A program made the position numbers and the translations under genes. Below the pieces are notes generated by a model that saw only the letters and a list, made by a program, of their open reading frames with translations, was not told the DNA's origin and made no database searches. 64,000 nt of DNA from Isoetes taiwanensis (Eukaryota > Streptophyta > Lycopodiopsida > Isoetales > Isoetaceae). Numbering within the stretch: the first letter of the stretch is position 1; every line of letters starts with the position of its first letter. The stretch lies in NCBI GenBank assembly GCA_021234155.1, contig JAJEKV010000525.1:94940-158939 (forward strand), read 5' to 3'. Below are positions 55,200 through 64,000 of this stretch, in pieces.

Positions 55200-58100
55200 T
55201 GCCCCCGTCGTCCTCTTCATTTGTCAATGTTTCTTCCATACTAATGCCTTCTTTTTACCAAGGGTACGCTTCTTCCATATCAATGCCTTCTACCTCAGCC
55301 ACCAAAGGTACCACTTCTTCTCGATGGTGTCTTCACTCTCATCCTCTATACCGGAGTATGATCATGCAATGCGAGAGAAGGAGGTTCGATAACGCTTTAT
55401 AATCTTCGCTTGTCGAGGATTGACCCGCATCACATATAGCCAATCTGATCATTAGGTGCCGGATGGTATACTTGTTCACACTCTCTCGGAAAAAATATAA
55501 GGTTCATTGTCTTCGAATCAACCGCCGAATTGATGAGCACTAAACCATTGGGACCTTGACAAAATGTGGCACCTTTGCCCCTCGTAGTTGTGCATCATAC
55601 CATCTATTCAAAACAAGACTTTAGTAAAATTTCTAAAGTCAAGCTCTAATATTTGTTGTATCTTTTCCGACATACCAATGTCACCAATCATATTTTTGTC
55701 TTTTGCACTTGCACTACTTTTCAACTATGAAAGTAGACATAATTCCACGCCAAAGGTAACACAAACTTCATCCTTTTTTCTGCAGACACCTAAAATGTCG
55801 CCTATTGCAAATGTATCCATTATATAGTGAAACCTACATATTGTACAAACCATGTTAAGTCATTTTAAAAAAGTATCTTAACAATATTACTATCTTACCC
55901 ATGCCGAAGGCCCATATGCACCGGCATTTTCCTCTAACTTCATCTTTCCTTCACATCGAACCAACTTCATCTCCTCGCTCAAGTCAAGCCAATATTGTGT
56001 TTAATAGCCAATCTTCTGCACCGATCGGGTAGTCTTTCTAGCTCGAGGATATGGGGCTCGTGTCAAATAATTGCCGATCTAATTCCCTCGCTTGCTTCAA
56101 GTCATTGTACTTTTGCACCCATTTGACATGCATTGCTCATTTTATTCACTATATACAATTTGATCGCACTAAGCTCATGGGGTTTTAGTTTGTAAGTGCC
56201 TTTGCTATGTAACCTATCCAAGCCTTGTTCAGTTGCGTAAAACATCATTGCCTCTTTATCAACATTATTAAGATATGTTGATACAAAGAAACTTGCAATC
56301 TTCGCCAGCCACCCTCACACATGCTCCCCCCAAGTTTGGCAAATTGTCTCACAAAGTCTTTAAGAACTTTCATAAATCGCTCAAGAAAAACATCCAACGA
56401 TAAGAAACCGGTCCCGCCTAACATGTCATCCATTAAATGTACGCAGTAGGTGAACTCGTATGAGGGCCACAAAACATATATTACAAATATGATTGAAACC
56501 CAAGAAACTAATTAAGATGTTTGTATAACGATAGTTCTAGTATATCAAGATTTTGGAAGACTGACCAGATATCAAAGAAACTGGCTCTAAACACCTTCTC
56601 AAATAAGCATAAGACTTCAATAGATAACTCTTTTCATTTTTCGATGTCACTTTGTTTATCTCCTTCAATGATATCCATCCTAATGCATAAAACTATTTAA
56701 TATGGAATAAAACAATACACCAAGGGCTTACCAATGATATATTTGGATTTTACTCAAGCATAGCTTGGCCAATTTAAAAATAGGCTCACAAATTTTGGGA
56801 GGCAACCCTCCTCGGGTAGAACCATGGGCAAAATCTCCCACAAGAATGAGCATAATTGCATAAGTAATACAATATCTCCTATGTAAATGGACAAACATGC
56901 TTGACATGAATAAGAAGCACTAGGGCATAAAAATTGCAATACAATAACTTATCACAACAATTTGTGGTAGTCATGGGACTCTGAGTCCGCTAACTTACCA
57001 TCCTTTGTCCAACACCTTGAAAATGATGAGCAATACCCAAATGGGCATCCTCACACTTTCTTAATAGATTCTCGCACAATCTGGATGTCCCGACTTACTA
57101 TAACCCATGGTGGATTTAGATTTTGGTCCTTCAAGATAGCATTGCGACGGGGTACACCAGTAAACAATCATCTCGGTAGAACCAATTGTATCCTTCTCAC
57201 CCACTATATGCTTCCATATCGAATCCCAAACATTTTTATGATGTGCATAGGATCCAATAGAGATGTGTACTTCAACTCACCAATATGGTAGCTCATATAA
57301 TATGGAAAGATTTTCATACCATTAGAGTTTGATCTTGATGTCATCTGGGTCTTCGTGAGTAAATCACAAGCATCTTCGGCCTCACATGCCTTGTCCTCCT
57401 CAGACGCTCCCATTCATTGTGCCAATCTTTTGTGGTCATGCACTTTGGGATACAAGTTTTCGGTGTGCCCCTTTCAAGTGGATGATCCATAGGTAAAAAC
57501 TTCTCATGGCCCTCATATACCGCTTTTCTTTTTTTTCATAGATTTGGAATATCTTGAGGTGATTTGACCACCACAACGCACACAAGCATATTCCCTTTGT
57601 TTGCAAGCCTACAAATATAACAATATAATTACAAACCATTTTACAAGGAAACAAAAAAAAATCGCACTGACATATGTTAAGGCCGTGATAGTCATGCATG
57701 GTCCACATTAAGATAGCCTTTAATAAAAACTTTTGCTCCTTAGATTTGGTTTTAGAGATATCAACCATGGGGATCCCCTTCCATAATTGTTGCAATTCAT
57801 CAACTAGGGGCAAAAAAGATAGACATCAAACTCGCTTTGGTTGAGATGGACCTCAAGATACCAACATTCATAAGTCAATCATTGAAACATTTCATCATAT
57901 ATATGAGAGAAATTTAATAATAAGTGGAAAAGTGAAAACTGGAATAATCATGCTCAACATGATATGTCCCGCTTAATAGATTCCTCCGAGGTATATTGTA
58001 ATTTACAAGCATGACCGGGCAAGCAGACCATGAGGCAGTGAAAAGGGGTTAAAACCATCTCGTTGTAAAGACCAAAGTGAACACATGTCTAGGTTCCTTT

Positions 58101-58640
58101 TCAAATCGCCGCCATCTTTCATGAATAAATCTCCAAGCCTCGTAATCGCCAGGAATGCGCGATAACTCCATCTGAACTACACAAGCATTTGCATGCCATC
58201 CCATTAAGGCAAAGATTTTCCCTTTGTTCGAAAAGATGTGAGAAAGTCTAGGAATTATAGGAAAATAGCTACACCTTTGCGTGGGATGGCGTAGTCTTGG
58301 ACATCACTACTTTATACCTTGATTCATTGCATTTTAGGCATTTTACCATGTCTTTAGTGTCCTTATAGTACAAGGTACACTCATTTGGACATACATGAAT
58401 ACTTTCATACTCAAACCAAGTGCCTTTTATGAGTTTTCGCTTCATCACGCACTAGAAGGAACCTCGCTGCCGAGGGCAATATTTTGTTGATAAGTCCGCT
58501 ACAAAAATTGAGATAAAGTTAAGATTGATGTACAAAGTAAGAGATCATATAGGATTGCAAAACAAAATTAGGAGTTATGGAGGAGAGACAAACCTCAATA
58601 TTGCATCGATTGCCACATTTGATATCTTATATTGTCCTTT
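55200..58640 (-). pseudogene. CACTA TNP2-type transposase relic (Transposase_21, DUF4218/DUF4216-like)
   Basis: Minus strand, N- to C-terminal: VKRKLIKGTWFEYESIHVC, PNECTLYYKDTKDMVKCLKC, NESRYK (about 58.4 kb); GKIFALMGWHANACVVQMEL, GDYEAWRFIHERW (about 58.2 kb); PLVDELQQLWKGIPMVDIS and LLKAILMWTMHDYHGL (57.81-57.68 kb); RYMRAMRSF/HHPLKG region (57.5 kb); LKYTSLLDPMHIIKMFG (57.25 kb); SHDYHK-like (about 56.97 kb); YCVHLMDDMLGG..ERFMKVLKDFVRQ (56.45-56.35 kb, DUF4218); and a weak DUF4216-like tail (FSRECEQVYHPAPND, about 55.48 kb). The order matches plant TNP2 proteins, which cut and join the CACTA ends. Many stops, frame changes and possible introns; inactive. Confidence 0.85.
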
Positions 58641-58649
58641 GTAAGTTGA

Positions 58650-60560
58650 GAATACATAGATTGAATGTCAACTCGATATCTTGCAACCCTTCATATAATT
58701 TTGTTTTAGCATCATGGATTATATGTTCATCAAAGTATCGAGTCGATCCACCTCAAAAGCTACTCCATCATCTTCTCGAAGTCATTCATATGTTGTGCAC
58801 CTACCTCATTATCAATATCTTCCATAAGACATTCAAATTGTGCATGCTCATATAGCAAATTGAAGTCATCTCATCATAAACATGGTTGTTTATTTGCTCC
58901 CACATTCCCGCTGATTACCGGATTTTCTCAGCTAGCTTTTCCATATCTTGAAGATGGAACCTTGACATCCGAGGAGCTCCTTCAACCCACATCATAATAA
59001 TAATATGTGAAATACAAACCAGCAGCATAAATAACAATTATAAGCTAAACATTTTACCAAACCATTTCTTACAAAAAAAAAAGTGCTTAAAGTGGAACTT
59101 GCAACTTATTAAAGTATCAATTTTCTTATTGTAAAGCGCATAAAGTTTAGGACAAATGCACCCCAATCGAATTGAAAATCAAAGGAGAGGCTAAAGAAGA
59201 TAAACAATAATGGTGGAACAAACATAATATGCATTTCAACATATTTTGAAATAATGGACATTGATTAATATCAAAAATGATCCTGTACATTGATGGCAAT
59301 TCATAGTCCAAAAATCAACTCATCACCCGCTTTGAGTGTTCTTATGGCCATTACCATGACAAAATGCTTAGATGCCTTTGCCATGAACTCCTCACTTATC
59401 ATTACTTCTTTCCTCAAATATACAATTGATTGAGTCTTTATTACTACCACAACTATTTATCAACCCCCGCTATATTGCCATGTTCTTCAACACCACCATC
59501 AATGAAGGTTCTATCCTCGCTATGTCCAACCTCATCTCCATGGTGTATGCATTGCTATTGCAGCCATAAAACCATCATGAACGAGTAATAAGTTAGTGCC
59601 TCCCACTCTAATGCATTATATTGGCCACCATAGATCATCAAAGGAATAAATGCGGTTTAAAGCGAACTTGAACATCTTGGGCAATGAATAACCCTCTTCC
59701 GCACTGTGGATCGTTGGATTGTTTTATTATATATCGACGGAATTTCAATAATTCCTCACCTAAACTTGGTAATGGACCAACAATAAAGACCCAATCTCTC
59801 TACCAACATGCCTTATTAATTTCTCAATGTCATGAGGCATAACTAGATCGGTATATCACAACCTATAGCATAATTTACTTCCACTAATAACATCCACATC
59901 GCTAACTTCTTTATGGGTCCTATAACGAGGAATTACCTGCGGCGTAATCCATCTCATCATCAACTCTATGTGCCTCCAAACTCCCCTCTTCGGTGAAAAA
60001 CTAAAATTGTGAAGCTTGTTGTGTTGAAGTCTAGAATACCAATAGATGTGTTTTTATAATACAAACAAGAAGTAATATGCATATTCTAATGGTTGATGCA
60101 TAATGGATTTACGTATTTACGCATTACACCAGCAAATAAACCAAACAAGGGGGTTTATTAAAATCGTACATTCCTGTGGAGCCGGAAAAGGTATACCAAA
60201 ACGAAAGTACAAAAAGTTCGTGAGTTTCCATTAGGCACCAAATGACTTAAGATGCCGCCAATCGCCGGAGGGTAATCGATTATGTTACCAATAACAAGAT
60301 GCACACCAACATACTTCAAACTCATCGTAGACAATGTCCCTTCTAGGAGCTCGTGGATATTGCACTTAGATCTATATACCTCGGCCAACAAGCTCTTTTT
60401 CAATCTTCTTCTCCTAGTGGTTGCGTGCAAATCAAGAACAGATCATCCATGGCTTCAGAAGAGAAGCCTTCAATGCCTGCTACTGTGGAAGCTCAAATGG
60501 GGCCATGGAAGCCTCAAATGGGTGCCTACAAGAACTCAAATTGCAAGTTTCCAACGGCTA
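58650..60560. other. 5' region of the CACTA element
   Basis: Scattered short ORFs. A minus ORF at 60430-60158 starting MHATTRRRRLKKSLL could be an upstream exon of the transposase, without family evidence. AT-rich, with no other feature. Confidence 0.35.
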
Positions 60561-60569
60561 TATTTACGG

Positions 60570-60780
60570 AATATCTTGTAACGGTTACAAAATAGTTATA
60601 TTTGTTACATCGCCATAATTGAAACCTTGTAACGCTGCTATAAATTTTAATGTTTGGTCGCATCGCTACAGCTTTAATTTGTAACCCATTACACAATTTA
60701 ATATTTGCCACACGCGCTACAAACAAGCTTATACAAATTTTAGTAACATCGCCATAATATAGGTAAAAGCCACACGTTAC
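60570..60780. promoter_or_regulatory. Right subterminal TGTAACG array of the CACTA element
   Basis: Six or more TGTAACG / CGTTACA / GCTACAA units (for example CTTGTAACGGTTACAAAA, CCTTGTAACGCTGCTA, CACACGTTACAAAATT), mirroring the left array. Confidence 0.7.
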
Positions 60781-61199
60781 AAAATTACAATGTTATCTAT
60801 CACGGTGACAAATCAAAATCATAAGTAAATCAATATGCTATAAACCCATACTTTTATAAACCCCCATTAGCCCTTTGTAGTGTCCAAAAATCACGCAAAC
60901 CCGGGTTATTGTCTTCTAGGGGTTTTGTTTTTTTAATCTTTTTTTTTTGACTTCAAAAAAATGTAACATAAGGTTGCGCACTGCGGTAGACTTTTTCATA
61001 TGCGAATTTTGAAAAATATGCGAAAATGAAGAGTTAAGCTGCAACATAGATGAGACCAAAATTGTTTTGCTCGATAGATGATAATATTGGGATTGATAAT
61101 AACAGATTGCATTATTTATGGTGGCAATTGTGACTGGAATTTCCATACATGGCACAAATATCATAGAAAAATATCATATATTCCAATATAACATTAAGG

Positions 61200-61870
61200 A
61201 TCAATCCATATTTTTCCATCGTTTAACAAGGTGTGGTTCCATGTCAGCCGTTTCTATCCAGCCTGGTAATGTAATCTAACACTTCACCCAATCGCCATCC
61301 CCATAGCCAAATTATGCATATTAGACACAAACTTCACCAAAAAAATCATCCGTCAGAAAGTTTTTGGATCGTAAGATGGTGGATTCAAGGTCTGCGGTTT
61401 GATTGTAGAAGCATTTGAGAGCATCATCATCCACTCGCGATTATATCATCTCATTCTCGATACCAAGTTCGGCCCCATCATGTTACTCAAGTGTTTGATG
61501 AAGATAGTTTCTGTTCGTTGGATTCTTTTGGGATTAGTGAACTTCACACATTTGTTCCGGGATCCCAAAGGTCAAACCAATGTCTACGATTTCCAAAGGC
61601 TCCAAAGTATCCTTGATGTCTTAGTTCATGGATGACCAAATACCAACTCGAAATAACCGGAATGCCCTGCCTAGCATCCTTCTATGCGTCACGGGATAGA
61701 TCCACTTGGTGTTTGATTCTACCGGTGTCCGATGAAACCGTTTTCAGCCACTTTATTTTCGGAAAAGTCTTTGTAAAGGACTCCGCTTTAGGTCGAACAC
61801 CAACCTTCTTAGAAACGCAATGGAAGCTGAAACATCAAACATGTATCCGGTATTAAGATACTTATAACAC
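61200..61870 (-). pseudogene. FCP1-like domain relic
   Basis: Minus-strand wording of the FCP1-like family in several frames: FRVGIWSSMN (about 61.66 kb), DLWDP (about 61.57 kb), TIFIKHLSNMM (about 61.50 kb), VDDDALKCFYN (about 61.42 kb), then RSKNFLTDDFFGEV (about 61.36 kb). Motif I was not found. It is closest in wording to the relic at 26485-26926 (IFIKN.., VDDDPIKC). Heavily decayed. It lies just outside the right end of the CACTA element. Confidence 0.5.
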
Positions 61871-61879
61871 AAACAATAC

Positions 61880-64000
61880 AAACGCGCCAAGCGTGATTTG
61901 AATAGTCATAACCAAATCGCCGGCGTGATTTAGTTTGACAACTAGTGGCCAATCAAATCACCGGGCGCTGATGACCAAAGTAATTAAATTAAATCACGCG
62001 GTGGCGCGATTTTGGCAAGGCCATACTCTATCATCTTTCAGCTACGCCATCGATGTCATTCTCCTTCGCCAATTCCTTAATCTTCGCCTTCGATCATGGG
62101 AATTGTTATTTTCATTAGTTCCTTCACAAGGTCTTCACAACCTATACATTATTTTACTGATTTGGCAACCCGTGAATCACCAGAGTCACTGTCGCTGCTT
62201 CTATTTTCTGCTTTCCTCATACTAGTCTATCATAACTGTGAATCTACTCTATTGCATCACCATAATGTGGGCAAGGATATTCCTAAGTTCGCCATCACAA
62301 AGATTTTGAGCAACCAGCTTAGTGTTTCTATTTGTTCATTACCGCTTTCCTTATCGTGTCACAGGATTACTACCTCTCCGTAAGCAACATTCACATTTTC
62401 AATTGGACAAGTCTACTAGACTTTTGATTGCTGATGATTTCTGTGCTGCCATATGGGCCTTGTAGAGACTTGGACTCATGCATGAGGAATGGTTCAAGAA
62501 AGTCTTGGCCCTCGCTCATCACTACAAAGCAGTTGACATCTTGCACCCATAAGAGCCTCTCGGGCAATATAACTCCTAAACAGAAGCCCATGCAAAAATA
62601 ATTGGGAGCAAATGCCCCTCACGAGGTAAGCCATAGACTTCCGGGAAATCCATTTTTATTTAAGGCCCTTCTCCCCTCATTTGTAGCTCGTATCCTGATT
62701 TCCCCACTTAGGAGGGGGGGGGTCTGATCCTCATCCTCTTCTGACTCATCCTTGTTCTGACTGATCCTGATCCGTAGGAAAGAATATAGTTGTTAAGTCC
62801 GGATCATCTAGAAGAAAAACATTCCCACAAAAAACCCGCTATTGTCACCCTTGGCCTTAGCAATAATCATATTCCTCGCCCCGACAAAGATGGATATCAT
62901 AATAAAAGATCACATGTGCCATCTTCCGTCTCTCGTTTCAGAGCTCATTATCCTTAACATCATATGTAGTAAAATAATGTGGGGTTCCGGGATTTCCGGA
63001 CATAGATATAATTCTAAATCATAGACCATATCCCTAAACAATTCAATGGGTTATTATAAAAAACATAGATTTTAAGATAAAAAATAGTCACATTAGCCCA
63101 CCGTTAGATTGGTTAAAGTAGTCTTATTAGGACATTGAGTTATTTTGTAGAGGTTAAATGTTATTTTGGTAGAGGTTCGATCCTCGTAGATTTCATATCT
63201 CCTAAAGCTTTGCTTTAAACCGTGATAGAGGCTCGACATATACCATCAAAACCTTAGGCAAACCGTATTCGACATCTTAAAAATCATAGGCCCCCAAATC
63301 ATAATTGGGATATAATCGAATCGAGAGGTGTCCAGAGGCTCCGAACAGGAAGCAGCCTGGGCCGCCGGATTGACAGATCCGGGATACCTGCGGGTAGTCC
63401 GTGGTGCACCCTGCTTAGAATATGTAGGCATCCCTCCCAATAAATTTTGAGGCACTCTGTGATCATGAGCGTGCCAGAGCAGTGCAGATGTGACTCCACC
63501 AAGGACAAACGATGACACAATAGTGAAGACCCCTCAATAATAATCCTATATGTACCGTAAAGAAGCTACCGTAGTCCTTCCGGGTTCATGCCCATCTCCT
63601 CTCCCACCCCTCGTCGTCCAAATACAAAGAGTACATATATTTTTTAAGGCCGTGAAGTTGAACTGCAAGAGACCTTTGTACCCAATGGAGATCGACATCG
63701 GATGTTGTCGCTTTCTCCAGAATCTTCTTCACAAGGGCCACTTTTCTTCTCAACTCACCAAAGACTTTAGGGTAGAGTCTCCTTATGTTTTGTATTTTTA
63801 GCCTTCCAATCTTTTTAGGAAGTCCTTTGACCGTATCATAAACTTCTTGATGTCACTATTACCTAATTTTGTATTTGTCCACAAGAACCAATTTCGTGAT
63901 AATGCCACATCCTCTCGATAGCCTTTAAATCAAATTTTATGCTGACTTCATTGTGGTCGACATCCTTTACATGGTCATAAAGACTTCAACGAAGGACATC
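61880..64000. other. Right end of window, no gene recognised
   Basis: Short ORFs on both strands without recognisable motifs. The 63518-63246 minus ORF (MSSFVLGGVTSALLWHAHDH) and minus-strand reading to the window end are unplaced. A GGTTCGATCC phrase at about 63174-63184 is discussed among the rejected items. Confidence 0.35.

Larger units (their letters stand above)
43376..60882 (-). mobile_element. CACTA (En/Spm-like) transposon relic, about 17.5 kb
   Basis: The left end starts CACTAATAG and the right end is CCCTTTGTAGTG, the reverse complement of CACTACAAAGGG. The flanking triplets are both TCC (43373-43375 and 60883-60885), the 3-bp duplication expected for CACTA. Both ends share subterminal TGTAACG / CGTTACA motifs (43395-43690 and 60570-60780). 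A minus-strand TNP2-type transposase relic lies near the right end and an accessory-ORF-like relic near the left. PPR fragments, a second CACTA-like end with tandem 1.1-kb units and other inserts fill the middle. Only the first five bases of the ends match well, so the pairing rests on duplication, motifs and gene order together. Confidence 0.68.

Noticed and set aside
51626-60882. A CACTA element from CACTACAAGGG (51626) to TAGTG (60882)
   Set aside because: The outer triplets differ (AGT and TCC) and the subterminal motifs differ. The pairing 43376/60882 has matching TCC and shared TGTAACG arrays.
63110-63200. tRNA or tRNA-derived SINE (GGTTCGATCC box-B-like phrase with GATTGGTTAAAG upstream)
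   Set aside because: I could not fold a cloverleaf or find a second copy; a covariance-model scan would be needed. A similar weak case at about 2815-2870 was also dropped.
1-64000. CRISPR array or bacterial island (prompted by the SdpI-like gene)
   Set aside because: The SdpI-like gene has spliceosomal introns, and the tandem repeats lack regular unique spacers.

Overview
The window reads as nuclear DNA of a land plant with a large, transposon-rich genome. Plant-type content includes a CONSTANS-like B-box protein, a vacuolar acid invertase fragment, an ACR-type ACT-repeat protein, PPR fragments, beta-tubulin, and hAT, CACTA and copia elements. The very high proportion of decayed, nested sequence would suit a fern, lycophyte or gymnosperm, but that is inference; I cannot name the species. 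No rRNA, convincing tRNA, CRISPR array or bacterial-style operon was seen.

Layout. (1) 1-26338 is a nested locus. A minus-strand gene for a coiled-coil/RING-like/FCP1-like protein runs from about 26338 leftward off the window. It is split twice. A 5315-bp hAT element (20815-26129) has a perfect 8-bp target duplication and an intact-looking 863-aa transposase. An 18.4-kb element (1019-19431) has perfect 24-bp inverted ends and a 4-bp target duplication. Removing each insert rejoins the split reading frame in phase, which I read directly. The 18.4-kb element carries a decayed plus-strand transposase-like protein and, on the minus strand, a RING-like, Ulp1-like and FCP1-like cargo that resembles the gene it landed in. 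Its interior (1.4-11.1 kb) is mostly simple, dispersed and tandem repeats.

(2) 26.4-37.3 kb holds another FCP1-like relic, a 434-bp foldback element, the 5' end of a copia element, a palindromic cluster, an ACR pseudogene and an intronless beta-tubulin pseudogene. (3) 38026-39943 is an inverted-repeat-bounded unit that appears to have captured two unrelated host gene 5' ends on the same strand: a two-B-box CONSTANS-like ORF and a broken vacuolar invertase. (4) 40260-41531 is the only clearly intact non-transposon gene: a five-exon, 225-aa SdpI-family membrane protein.

(5) 43376-60882 looks like one 17.5-kb CACTA element (ends CACTA/TAGTG, TCC target duplication, shared TGTAACG subterminal motifs) with a decayed minus-strand TNP2-type transposase. 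PPR fragments lie inside it, as does a second CACTA-like end followed by three tandem 1.1-kb units. (6) 60.9-64 kb has a fourth FCP1-like relic and otherwise nothing I recognise.

The recurring theme is transposons and gene fragments: FCP1-like domains occur four times, at least one of them inside a transposon. The SdpI-like gene is probably a functioning host gene, and the hAT transposase may still be functional.
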